A DNA stretch of 64,000 bases from Aquatica leii (lineage: Eukaryota > Arthropoda > Insecta > Coleoptera > Lampyridae). Shown here in pieces: positions 34,600-45,713 of the stretch (positions within the stretch are counted from its first letter, which is position 1; every line of letters begins with the position of its first letter). The notes under the pieces are model-generated. The model did not search any database. It had not been told where the DNA came from and saw nothing but the letters and a program-made list of their open reading frames with translations. A program made the translations under genes and the position numbers. The stretch covers positions 175,972,882 to 176,036,881 of the forward strand of contig CM069433.1 in the NCBI GenBank assembly GCA_035610365.1. Direction: 5' to 3'.

Positions 34600-35565
34600 T
34601 TATTAAAAAAAAGAAACATTTAAACTTACAGTAAGTAGTGATGCAAAACAAAAAAATATAAACAAATAATATTTGGGGTTTGAACCATTTTTAGTTACAA
34701 GATTGACACACATTGTACATCCTTCTTTAGACTTATTTTTATTTTGATTATTTAGTTCTATATAATAGGTTAGTTCTTATTACATTTCTAAACCAAAATT
34801 TTGTTGACATTAAATTTTTTAAATTTTATTCATTAGTTTTTTTTTTAATTATAAATTTAAACGTTGGAATTTACTTAAAAGCTCAAATGGACAAAAACAC
34901 AAAATAAAGCTGCTTTTCGCAAACTTAACACCTGCTTTTACTACATTGTATAGGAAAATAAAAATCAGTTCAAACGTCTTTGCGGTCAAGCTTCTCTGCT
35001 GTAACGTCCTGTTAGAGTTCATTACAATTACAATTCAATTTTGCATTCGTTTATTGTGCTGGAAGAATCTTATCATTTCAACAAAGAATGTGCTAAAAAT
35101 AGAAGATATAGAATAGAATTTATGGTACTACTTATTACATTTTAAATTCAAATTAATTAAATTGTGTTATCAAAACTTTTCGGAATACATACTCCGTAAC
35201 AAATTAAACGTTTATTACTTTTGAATTGATATCAATTATTAGTTAGTTATAAGATTTTATGCTTTTTATTTATCACCAATTTAAAGGTGATTGGCGCCCA
35301 AATACTGTTTTAATCCAAATATTGTTAATTTTTGCTTTAATGTAATAAGTTAGTGTAATATATTATAATTGCAAATAAATTAAAGGAATTCACGCCTGTG
35401 TATTTTACTTTCATTCAAGCTCACACCCAGAGGTCTGTGTTCCGACTACTGCCGTGGTAAATAAGAATTTTTGCTTTCGATAAATGTATTTTTATATATT
35501 TTTTTTATTATTATTTTTATTATATGAAATTAATTTTTAATTACACTGCATTTAAACATCTCTGT
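34600..35565. other. AT-rich stretch inside the inverted-repeat pair
   Basis: No gene recognised. A less AT-rich patch around 35390-35460 is unidentified. Confidence 0.4.
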
Positions 35566-35609
35566 GTTCTAACATCTTGCGTTCAAATGTACTTGCGTTC
35601 AAACGGTTG
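35566..35609 (-). repeat. Inverted repeat, right arm
   Basis: Partner of 33619-33660. On the minus strand it reads two tandem units of tttgaacgcaag (ccgtttgaacgcaagtac, then atttgaacgcaagatg). Confidence 0.5.
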
Positions 35610-36030
35610 CGTCCCTTGTTATATCACTCGTTTTTTTTTAAATTATCAGAAAAGAAATTTAAATGTAACTGTAAAAAATAAATTTTAAGCGATGTTTGGT
35701 ACCCTATATTTTCATAGTTTTCTAGCAAAATAATCACGATCTCTTGCTAGTTATCACTCTTTTGATTTTCCTGAAAATATTAACAAACATTTTAAAAAGA
35801 AGTCCATGCTGTTAGCTCTAAATCATTTATGGTACGTTCAAAATGTTAATATTTGAAAAGATTCTTAATTTGTGGAACAACAAATATTCCTAGGCATATT
35901 TTTGATTTAGACAACATTAAAAACTTATTCTTTGTCTTTAAAACAGTTGCTTTTTTTTAGTATTTTTACAAACGGTTTAATCAATGCTTATTTAATGTGT
36001 AGAGGGGGTAGAATTACCAAAACATAATTT
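35610..36030. other. AT-rich spacer, no gene seen
   Basis: Nothing recognisable. Confidence 0.4.
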
Positions 36031-36549
36031 ACGAACGGCTCAAGTCTTATATTAAATTTTCTAGGGACAATGTTATTAATGGGGTGCCATCCTTTTATTT
36101 AATAATGTTGTTGAACTGCTCTTCTATCCCACAGAAACAAAAAGCAACAACATTTGGTAAATCCTCTTTGCTCCAAGTAATAAGAAAATAACCTGTAGAT
36201 CACTACAGGTTTGCCAAAGATGATTTGAATATTGAATGAGATTTAATATAGTTACCATATTGTTATACGTTTCTTTTGTATATGTGGAATGAGCCATTGG
36301 AATTGATAGACTATTATAAAGTAAAACGGTTTCGAGAATTGTTTTCGACGAGTCGAAACAATGATGATGTAGGCCACAATTATTGTTAATAAAGACTGTA
36401 TTTGTTCGACTAGTTTCAGAGTTTCGTAACTCCAAATTGTTCAATTTTGTTTTCATTTCAGTACTCGGTTTATTGAACATACAATTATTGTAAAGATGAT
36501 GTTTATATAAATATAATAATATGTTTATAAATGATATTAAAATATTCAA
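36030..36549 (-). pseudogene. Unclassified insect repeat protein, fragment B
   Basis: The minus strand reads LRNSETSRTNTVFINNNCGL, DSSKTILETVLLYNSLSIPM, AHSTYTKETYNNM, YSNHLWQTCSDLQVIFLLLG and then, after a frameshift, QRGFTKCCCFLFLWDRRA. I recognise this as part of a widespread uncharacterised insect repeat protein whose central block has the pattern KESYxNMxxxL, CxDLKVxxxLLGxQ, GYTKxxCFLCxWDSR. The Cys-rich CCCFL and WDRR signature is diagnostic of that group. Its real function is unknown to me, and a transposon origin is likely from its copy number in insects. Only about a third of the protein is present and it has at least one frameshift. Confidence 0.55.
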
Positions 36550-38279
36550 TTAAAATAATGCCCAGAAAAAGTTTTCAATTTACTTTTTCGTTAAAAAAGT
36601 CACTTTATATAGCTTTTAAAAAATCTTATTTCTCTTTGACAATTATTTGGTCGCAGATAAAAATGCATGCATTAATAAAGAACTGTTCGTTAATTTTATT
36701 AGTTTAAAATCGTTTATTGATTGGTGCCATTAATGACGAATTTTTTATACATTATTATACTGAATATATTTGAAACCTTTGAAAAGATTGTCAAAAGAGA
36801 TAGAATGTTCTAGATCCAGATAAAATAATAAAATATAAAAAGTATTCCAAGGAAGTTGGAGTTTGTTATCATCAGAAGTCAAAAGTGTCAAGAATACTGT
36901 GCTGGTCTAAATAAATGAAGTGTTTAACGCGTGTACCAAGTATACATAAAAAACGCATCAAGTGTAAATAAATAAAAGTAAAAGTTATCCGCGGACATTG
37001 TTTATAAATATCCGCTGATAGTCATATATAAATCAATTGTAAGTTGTTTATTTTAAATGTCGTTACATTTTATTAGTTTTAGTTTAATTTAAAGTTAATC
37101 ATATTTATAAAAATCAAATTAGTTTTAAAATCTGTTACAATACGTTGATATTACTATTAACAGACAATCGACGAAAAAAAACTATTTAAAGGATTATAGA
37201 TAAATTAATATTTTATTACAGAAACCAAGCTAAGTATATATTCTTGAAGTATAAAATAATTAAGTTAAAAGTGTATTATTAATATTATAATATTGGCATA
37301 CAAAATTTTTAAAATAAAGAAAGGAGTTTATATTAAACTTTTTATTAACATAATGATAGAAGATTTGCATTATTAAAAACATATATTGTCGTATTTATTA
37401 ATTTTTTTAAGCAATTTAATATCTATCAAAAATAATTATTTAAAAAAAATATTAAACTATAGATAAAAGAAGTATAAATCTAATAAATTAATTATAATTA
37501 GTATAGTAAACTTAAAGATTAAAAATATGTTTGTACATATAAAAACAAAGTAATAACAAAATCTTGCTTTTAACAAGCATTATCAAGGAATTGCTAAAAT
37601 TACATCACAAAAAACATATAAAAAACGTAATTTAGTTAATGTGTAAAAGTAACTAAATAGTAATAGACGTATTTTTATTTAAAAAGAAACACTAATAATA
37701 AAAAGTGTGTTATTACGGCTATATTTTGTTACAGCAGTAGTAAAACACCTATGGGATTCCTAAATAAAAACAACTTTAGTAACAAAGCACTATTTAATTT
37801 TATTAAAATCCAAAAAAAAACTCTAACAGAAACCATAAACAAAATTATTTACATGATATTTGCATCAACTAAATTAAATTAAACTTTAACTAAAAATATA
37901 AACGACTATTGAACGTGTGTGTTTTATAACAAAATTATATAACTTATTACAAATTCGGCTAATAGCAATAACAATTTTTACAAAGTTACCATGTACACTG
38001 TGTTCGAAAATGATTGACAGGCGTTTAAATTTGGCGTTCATCAGATAATTTTATAAAATTGGTACTAAGTATTAACATTCCATAAACGTAAAATATTTTA
38101 GTAATATTGGAATTTATGACAAAATAATTAAGATACAAATTTATTTTGTCACTTAATTTATAAGACAGAACACAATTTCAAATACTTATAAACATGAAAT
38201 TTAATAGAAATTAAATTACAGTGTAATTAACAAATGTAAAAAATGTACAATTAATTGTACAAATCTGTTCAAAATGCTG
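36550..38279. other. AT-rich stretch; one dispersed repeat
   Basis: No gene. A ~120-bp block at about 36925-37075, centred on agttatccgcggac, recurs near 59735-59855. Confidence 0.45.
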
Positions 38280-39065
38280 TTCATCTAAACTTAAAGGTTT
38301 ACTCTTTTTTTCATATTGTTAAAAACATCATGTAACACTTCCGGTGTATTACTGTTAACAGCTTCTGTAATCGCATTTCCTCTTAAGTATGTAGACGCTG
38401 TGCATTTACTCTATATTTATAAAGAAATAAAAAAGTTTAATGGGGTTAAATCGGTTGATCGTGGAGGTTATCTATTTTTACTTATCAATCGGTCACCGAA
38501 GAACTGTCGTAAATAATTTAATGTTATTCCAGCAGTGTGAGCGGTGGCTCCATCTTGTTGGAAATAACAATGCTGTAACTCAACATTATGTAGTTCATTA
38601 TTAAACGGATCCAAAATTAATTATCTAGTGTTTGCATTAAAAAAACGAACGAATGATCCTTCGTCGTGACATTACCAACCACACTCCAATCTTCTGCGGA
38701 TGAAGTGATGTATCTACAAAAATGTGAGAATTTTCTGCTGACCATATGATACTATTCTGAGAATTCACATATCTACTAAGATGAAACCATACTTCATCAC
38801 TAAAGAAAGTTACATCTACCACGTCATCATTGTTTAAGACTTTGTTAAACCATTGACAATACTCTTTCCGATGTGGAAAATCAAAAGACAGTAACTCTTG
38901 TGTCACAGTCACCTTGTATACGTGTAATTGCAAAACTTTCTTGCAAGCTTTCCGACATGTAGCAAACGATAAATTTCATAGATGTGACAATTGTCGCAGA
39001 GATTTCTGTGGACTCACTTCCATTCTCTCGCGAATATCTTCAACAACTTCTTCCGTTAAAAATTT
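38280..39065 (-). pseudogene. Tc1/mariner-superfamily transposase relic
   Basis: From about 39065 the minus strand reads a helix-turn-helix part (TEEVVEDIRERMEVSPQKSL, RQLSHL, ATCRKACKKVLQLHVYKVTV) and then the catalytic domain: VTFFSDEVWFHLSRYVNSQN, IWSAENSHIF, QKIGVWLVMSRRRIIRSFF, then after a break HCYFQQDGATAHTAGITLNY and RSTDLTPLNFF. FSDEVWF holds the first Asp and QQDGATAH the second; the third position reads Asn (LTPLNF for LTPLDF). A C-terminal EVLHDVFNNM segment ends near 38290. This IS630-Tc1-mariner-superfamily type is common in insects. Stops at several points make it inactive. It joins the deleted gypsy element directly at 39065. Confidence 0.88.
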
Positions 39066-39079
39066 ATGTCAAAAAACCT

Positions 39080-40060
39080 GTTCACCAACATCATATGTGA
39101 CATCTCGACGTCTGAAATCGTAGTAGTGCTTATTCCTTCCATAAACCTTTATGAGTCGAGTTCGAACGTCTGCAAACGACTTCCGCAAATCACCAGTTTG
39201 TTTTACCTGTACATCACGTTCATAGGTAAAGCCTCGTTCAACGTTTATTTTGCTTTTATATTATGTGCCTTTAAAAAACCTGTTCTCTGCCAAAGAGAAG
39301 TCAGTAGGGTGAGTGGCCGGTTATTTCATGCTTAGCTGTACAAATCGCAGCACCGATTCTGGAAAGATGGCCATCCTATTCACGTTGATTATCCGCGAGC
39401 ATAGTATTCATCATTTTAATGACTTTTTCTGTTGGATTGGCTTGGGTGTGGTACCAAGCGGTAGTATTACGCTGTACCAAGTACTTGTGGCACATCTTCT
39501 TAAACTTACTACTAGCAAATTAGTACACTCCATTATCAGTAATTACAATTTTTGGTACCCCGAACACTAGAAATATTTGTACTTCAATACTTTTACAGGG
39601 TTTTGGTAACACCGAGGTGACTTAAAAGTATCTCATCATGATGCTTTTTCAGGATCTTTCCACGTTTAACCTTAGGGACTACCTCTACCCATTTTTTTTC
39701 TGACGAATTGGTTCTGACCCTCTTGTTAAATTTATCTTTTTCTATTCTCTATATAAGATATCGCCTCGGGTTATTACATACACTTTTTTGGTCATCTTCT
39801 GTATTTAAAAATCTTTTACAACTGCTTCTTCAGCCTCCAATACGTCAACGACCTCTGGATAAAGCATCCCGCACTACATGTTTGTTTTTTCTATGAACTA
39901 CCGTGAATTGGTAGTGCTGCAAATCCTTCAAGTTGTTCAGCTATAAAAGAGAATAATAGTCAGCCACTGCCGTAAACTTTGCGCCTTCAAATATGGTTTT
40001 AACTACTTTATGCACCATATAACTGCTAAAGATTCACGCTCCGTAGTACTATACTTTCTT
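39080..40060 (-). pseudogene. Ty3/gypsy RNase H and integrase (gypsy-2)
   Basis: Across frames the minus strand reads AKRKYSTTERESLAVIWCIK (RNase H), EGAKFTAVADYYSLL, HYQFTVVHRKNKHVVRDALS, then the integrase: an HHCC-like ILKKHHDEILLSHLGVTKTL, then VFGVPKIVITDNGVYFASSK with a catalytic Asp, KFKKMCHKYLVQRN, and YHTQANPTEKVIKMMNTML (the Glu of NPTE). The C-terminal part (RKSFADVRTRLIKVYGRNKH, YYDFRRRDVTYDVGEQVF) ends by 39080. The order is normal, but reverse transcriptase and protease are missing between gag and RNase H. The piece abuts a Tc1-like transposase, and no 3' LTR is visible. Confidence 0.88.
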
Positions 40061-40480
40061 TTAGCCTTCGTCAAATAGCCATTTGCATACCAAAGCACAC
40101 TCTCGTTTTTTTGCGCATCTATTTGTGTAAAAACCAGTTTTTAAACGTTGACAGCGACCCATAACACGATGAAACTTTAAAGCAATTTTTTTTGAAATCG
40201 AAAGAGCTCTCTCTACAGATAATCTATTAATTAGCCTAGAAAGTTCCAATAATTTTTCGTCCAACGCTTTAGCACCATCAGCGAATGACACTGGATACTC
40301 TGGATAAGGAAAAATAACACTGGACTTTCAGTCTTAAACAACCGTCGTAATGCAGAACGCATGTCCGCCACGGTACCGACATTTTTAAATCCACTTATTA
40401 TAAGTTCATACCTCAACTTGTCCTATAATAGTTTGTTTAGCTTTAACTTACTATCAAAAGCCATTTCGAAAAGATGTTTT
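40050..40480 (-). pseudogene. Ty3/gypsy gag remnant (gypsy-2)
   Basis: The minus strand reads KLRYELIISGFKNVGTVADM, RSALRRLFKTES, then YPEYPVSFADGAKALDEKLL, ELSRLINRLSVERALSISKK and HRVMGRCQRL, ending about 40061. These match the Gag of insect gypsy elements (LxYELxIRGxxxxGTVxxMR, RxLRxLLxxE). A frameshift separates the two parts near 40300. Gag would form the virus-like particle. It lies directly downstream of the primer-binding site at 40493-40510, as expected, and is followed by RNase H rather than protease and reverse transcriptase, so most of pol has been deleted. Confidence 0.78.
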
Positions 40481-40492
40481 ACTTATGAAGTT

Positions 40493-40510
40493 GCCTCACG
40501 TTGGGCGCCA
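40493..40510 (-). promoter_or_regulatory. Primer-binding site, tRNA-Lys-like (gypsy-2)
   Basis: The minus strand reads TGGCGCCCAACGTGAGGC, which differs at one base from the complement of the tRNA-Lys 3' end used by many insect gypsy-type elements. It lies just upstream of gag. The LTR should end a few bases beyond at about 40513-40515 (GTTACA on the minus strand), but the far end of the LTR was not found. Confidence 0.75.
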
Positions 40511-40514
40511 TTTT

Positions 40515-40900
40515 GTAACAAATGCAACAAGTTACTCATTCAAGTGAAAGAAAATAAAAGTTAGGATCCAACAATGAGGAGAAGACATAAATTCTTAGTT
40601 TCATGAAAAATTAAATTGATGTAAGACACTGAATTTGATGTTTACTGAAATAAAAAACAAAATGTACATTGATTGGTCTAGCAAATAAACAAGCCTGCTT
40701 TACTTTACTCATAATTTTTTTTACATACTATACAATATCTGCATTATAACTGTAGTTGACCTCTCAAGGATATTAAGTTACTATTAAACAAGCACTCCAA
40801 GTGCAATTAGTGTACCTTTGAGTAAAAACAACAAATTTAAACGATTGCTTAAACAAAACAAAGAAGGAAAACTTTATGCTTAAATGCTGTCACATGTTAC
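40515..40900 (-). other. Probable truncated gypsy-2 LTR
   Basis: This lies where the 5' LTR of gypsy-2 should be. No second copy is in view to delimit it. Confidence 0.35.
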
Positions 40901-42130
40901 AATTATAAAAAGGGAGATATTAGCCTAAAATTATTCTAAAATAAAGAAGAATTATGAACTTAAAAAAAGTATTATGCAACTTAGTAGAACTAACTAATTT
41001 TCCAGAGAAAAAAAGATCAAAAATACATCAAGGAAATTACAGTTGATGGAGAAACAATAACTGCAACAATTAGTTTTGAAACAACAAACAATAAAATATA
41101 GCTTATATAATTCTCGAAATGTAATGTAGAAGATAAAAAAAGACCTTTTGCACAAAAGTAGTATTTTTTGTAGGCCCAGATAAAATCTAAGCAATAGATG
41201 TGCTAGTACATAAAGCGTTTACAGAAGAATCAATATTTCTTAAGTAAAGAATGCCAAAATGATGTATTTTAGATAAAAATCAGATACATTTTTCAAAAAA
41301 ATGGAATTAGAACAAATAAACCAAAAGGTTTCCATGTAATTAAAGGAAGGCACGCAAATCAAGAAGATTACAACAAATTTCATTTAGGTAATAAAAGAAG
41401 AAAACATCTTTATGCTTTTGTTTATTATTTTGGAAAAACTGTGGAGCTACAAAAATGTAATAAAATTGGAAAAAACAGAGGAAGAAGAGAAATGTTAAGA
41501 CACAAGGATAAAAAACGTGAAAAAGGTTATTAAAGAGGAAATGATAAATTATGAAGAAATCATAAATGAAGAAGGGTAGAAAGTGTTCAAAGTTGATCTA
41601 GGAAAATAGATTAACGATGTTCAAAATTAAAATTAAAATCAAACGTACAGAAAATTCAGAAAAAAAGCAAACCATACGACTCAGGTAGAAAAAATATATA
41701 ATTAAGAACACATTACAAGTATGAAGAGGAAATGGAATAATACGAAGCTCATATCATCAAACTGCTAAAAATAATTTCCCAATTCCTAATTTGGAAAATT
41801 TTTTATAACAACTAGAAAGGTGTACTCTGTTTTGCATTCTTAATTTAAAGCATAGCTATTTACAAATATTATTAGAAAAATACATCAAACACAAAACTAC
41901 GACAAAAAACCGTTTAATAGGTTACGTTTTGGTTTGGTGAATGAGTTTTCAAATTTGGGAACTTTAGTATTGGGCAACCTAAAAAACAGTTTAGTGATAG
42001 ATTATTTAGATAAATTACTTTTTCGTGCTGCCAATATCGCTCTAGGGTGGCAAAATAAATACCAGAAATCCACGTAAAACTAAGTGTTCAAAGTCAAGTA
42101 TTATATTAGAATGAGTATGCGACAGCTGGA
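40900..42130 (+). pseudogene. Ty3/gypsy pol relic, mostly reverse transcriptase (gypsy-3)
   Basis: On the plus strand, heavily broken text includes KEITVDGETITATISFETTN (perhaps the protease lead-in), then NFPIPNLENFL, QLERCTLFCILNLKHSYLQI (a reverse transcriptase palm block in which the family has SxLDLKSGYxQI, so the first catalytic Asp is Asn), and LLEKYIKHKT. Following text (TFWFGE, FKFGNFSI) may match the RFGLYEWLVMPFG region. The YxDD box is not readable. This is an old, eroded gypsy fragment distinct from the minus-strand elements nearby. Long low-complexity Lys/Glu-rich text in 41.3-41.7 kb may be linker. Confidence 0.55.
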
Positions 42131-43835
42131 AAAGTCATTTAAAAAATCTTTAAATTTAGTTAAAATTGAGAAAAAACGATGTTAAAGTTAATGTCAAATT
42201 TGACAGATTTTGTAATTAATGTAATACCAACTATTTATTTCTGGTAATCTTTTTAGTTTTTTTTTTTTTTTAAAAGAATGTAAATATATAAAAAGCAACA
42301 CAAAAAATAATGTACGTTACTCTTGTCGAAAGTTTCATAACACTCACATGGAACGCTTGGCCGTGCGGTCTCGCGTCGCATTAACGTTCGTTATGCTATG
42401 CTGTACTTTCGACGTTTGGTACGTAAATTACTATTGAAATTCAAATATAAATGTAACGCGGGGCGTCACGATAGCATTTTTATGCTATTAGTATTAGTAT
42501 TTTTGCTTATTTTTGTAACAAGTGTTTTACTAAGAAATAACCAACAAGAACCGTTTATAAGATATACACAAACAAAAATATTTTTGTAATCATAACCACC
42601 GTATTTATTGAATTTTACAAATAATTTTTTTTCCGTAATGCCATTGCTTAAAATTATTTTAATAAAACGCGTCTTTATTCTCAAATTTCATGCAATTAAA
42701 CAAACAATTTTTTTGTGTAATTTTGTGTATACCTGTAAAACCATAATTGTTAATTTTTACACAAAAATGTTATTTCAAATAATACAAACATTTTACGATT
42801 GTCTGTTAAACATTTTAAATTTTACACAAAAATTTTATTAAAATAACGATATTGCGTATTTAGCAAGTTTTGCAAAAAATTTGTAGAAACCTGTCAGTTT
42901 TTGTTTTAAATCGGATTACATTATGTACTTATAATTTTAACAAAAAAAAATAAATAATTTGTCGATTTTTAGATAAAGCAAAATTTGACATAGTGTAAAC
43001 GTGTCTGATAAATGAACATAAGAACACAAGATGGCATTATTCTTAAGAAAGTGTCAGATTTCAGAAACAGCTAATATTTTATGTTTAAATTTGCTATAAA
43101 AATGTTGTAGAGTAAAAAGAATCTACTTAAAATTCGATGTTTGTATTTCATTGTGGGGTATTATGCTTAAGCAGATTGTGATAATTGACTTGTTTGTTCT
43201 TTTTGACGTTTCATTAAATTTGCTAATATTTACAAATGTTAATAATAAATTTAATATGACACAGTAGTAAATTATTAATATCAATAATAATTGCAAGTAT
43301 TAAATTTTTTTTAATGATTTTTAGTTACATTGTTTTATATTTTCTCAACTTAAAATATTGTTAAAAAATGTTTTAGTTATAACATTTTATAAATATAAAT
43401 ACAAAATAATTCTCTTTAACGCTAATAATAAGCGAATTAATTTAGAAGAGAAACAGAACCTACTAATCATGTGCCGCAATTTGTTACACATAATTATATG
43501 TTGACAAATTTTGTTTTCTATTTAAGTTGATTATATTTTTTTTATAATGTAATGTAATATTTGGTTTTAGAAGAACCCATTTAAATTTACCGTTAAAAAA
43601 TTTTAAAAACATTAACTATTTTTTTTAATAGTACAAAAATTAGTTTTAATAAACATATTGGTAATACATAAAACGTAAAGAGTTTAACTATGAAAATCTG
43701 TGCTTTATGTAACTTGTAACTTATATGTAACTTATGTAACTAAGAAACATATATTGCTGAGGCCCGATTTTACCAATCACAAGTTGTTATGCAATTATAA
43801 AACATGCTCTTCAAAATGACTTTATGTTAACATCG
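42130..43835. other. AT-rich stretch, no gene seen
   Basis: A less AT-rich patch at 42340-42420 (ggccgtgcggtctcgcgtcg) is unidentified. Otherwise nothing is recognised. Confidence 0.4.
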
Positions 43836-43839
43836 AGTT

Positions 43840-44556
43840 CTAGTGGGTTGAGCTACATATCGGGTGCATCACCATGTCGTGGACGCTAATGCGTTTTAAA
43901 TGACAATTTAAATCCATCGTCTGAAGAAGGGATTTGGACTGCCTATCGTTCAGAGGCGTAAGACATAGTGACCCGAGTAAGAATATCCGGGATGAGGAAG
44001 TAGGTGTTACACCCTTTCTGGGAAGTGCCATTCACACATAATCCTTTAAGTGACGTTTGGCCGCTGAAAAAAACGGAAAGTCGTTAAGCGAAACGTTCTG
44101 GTCAAGAAAATTGCACGTACCAGCATTGCGAAGAACTTTGGCGCATTAAGTTTCCTGCAAAAAGATATGTAAGAGAGGATGCTTGGATATGACACAGAAG
44201 GCATCTGCGGGAACGATAAAATAAGCCCCGATGATAGTGTTAAGGAATAAAGATTGGAACGAGGCTAGTTTCCTGACCACGTGGGATTGTCAAAGTCTGT
44301 GGTACTTAACGTCTAGGCCATAGGTGAGCATGGGTATAAAGGCACTGTTAAAAATATTCGCAAGAGATTTTTTGCGTATGTGCCATTTCATGCGTGAGTA
44401 TTTGTAGAACAAGTGCAAGACGCTTTTACACTTGTCAACTACAAATGCGCAATGTTTTAGAAAACTCAATTTATCGTCAAGCAAAAGTCCGAGGTACTTG
44501 AATTCGAAAAATTTTAGGAACGGAAATGTTGTTGAAGCGCAAAGCCCTTCCTGCAC
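43840..44556 (-). pseudogene. R1-like non-LTR RT, C-terminal part
   Basis: The minus strand reads FFEFKYLGLLLDDKLSFLKH, CKSVLHLFYKYSRMKW, FNSAFIPMLTYGLDV (44556-44290), then in another frame LNTIIGAYFIVPADAFCVIS and HPLLHIFLQET, then NTYFLIPDILTRVTMSYASE (about 43995). This is the thumb and C-terminal region of an R1-clade reverse transcriptase, matching the family blocks FKYLGVxLD, TYG, TSTDALCVISGIPP and SGRxTYxFFPDI. The reverse transcriptase catalytic motifs and the zinc-finger end are not seen. The partner endonuclease fragment is on the opposite strand at 44.77-45.55 kb. Confidence 0.75.
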
Positions 44557-44769
44557 AAAACATCAGTACCGAATCTAAACCAAATCCAAAATTCAAAAGG
44601 TGGAACCATTAGTCAACTAATTGCTCGTCGAAATTTTGAGGATCACTTTTCGGACGCTGATCGAATTCAAAAAGGACAACAAAAAAACCAGACGCTACAA
44701 GTCACTTTGACGAGACGATGGATCTAAATCCAGAGCCGGAAAGAACGCACTGACGGCAAATCTAATGAT

Positions 44770-45545
44770 CAAAGTCGTTTAAATAAATATACTTTATTGT
44801 AAAATAGCCTCAACGGTCCTCAGTGCTTATATCGTGACACGCAATAATAATATTGTTTTTATTCAGGAGCCATGGATCCACCAGGGAACAATAAAAGGGT
44901 TAAACTAGATAGCTGCTTGCAACCCAAATTGTGCACAACCCTGCACATGCACCATTGTAAATAATACACTAAACTTAATGACATTCTAAAATTTATGTTC
45001 TAGAGACCTAGTGGCAGCTAAAATATCTGTAGTAAAGAACGGCATCAAGAGAGAGTACGTACACAAATCCAAGAGATGAAAAATTTGTAGAATTTATTCT
45101 AAAATCTAATTAACGCATAATAAATAACATAGACGCGCTTATGTTTATAACCGTGTCGCGCATAAAATTATTGATTTTACGCTTGCTAGTCCAAAGGCAA
45201 GCCAAGCAATAAAAATGTGGCATGGTGTACAAAAACCCGAGGACAACCGACTGAGAGTTGTTCAACGAATCAGAGATTGTCTTTCCGTTGCAAGATTAAC
45301 CCACGAGCTAGAACTAATGACGGACAGTATTGCTAATTTATTAAAATTTGAAGCAAGCTGTCCAAAAACTGTCAAACGAACACCCAACAAGATTACTTGG
45401 TAGAATAGAAAATTTGATAAATCAAGGTCACGCACAAGAAGACTATTTAATACAGCCAAAAGGAGCGGAGACTGTGATGAATACAGAACCAAACTCACAA
45501 TATACAACAATGCCATTAAAAAGAAACTTGTAAAAAAGGTACTGT
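44770..45545 (+). pseudogene. R1-like non-LTR endonuclease and linker
   Basis: The plus strand reads AKISVVKNGIKREYV, preceded by NNNIVFIQEPWIHQGTIKGL and TIVNNTLNLM (about 44840-44985). These match the APE-type endonuclease start of R1-clade elements (IALIQEPWxYxGxIxGL, LVNNSLNAMLLxxFCSRDLVAVKI). From 45190, KASQAIKMWHGVQKPED, RTPNKITW and WNRKFD, RRLFNTAKRSGDCDEYRTKL and TIYNNAIKK match the endonuclease-RT linker. The endonuclease would nick the target DNA. Frameshifts are present. It lies in opposite orientation to the RT piece. Confidence 0.75.
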
Positions 45546-45713
45546 AAGGACGTAAATAAAATCAATCTGGTGGCGTTTGCACAATTGCATTGACATTGCT
45601 TACCCCCAATGTCTTTTTACGTTGTGGTTTTATCCCGACGAATTATTCAAAGCAGATTTTGAATTTCGCGGGTGTTAAACTAATTCAACGTGTTTACCGT
45701 CGTTTATAGCTAT

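Noticed and set aside
42398..42841. Cluster of short frames on both strands
   Set aside because: Low-complexity Phe/Leu/Lys/Asn-rich text without domain or conservation signal.
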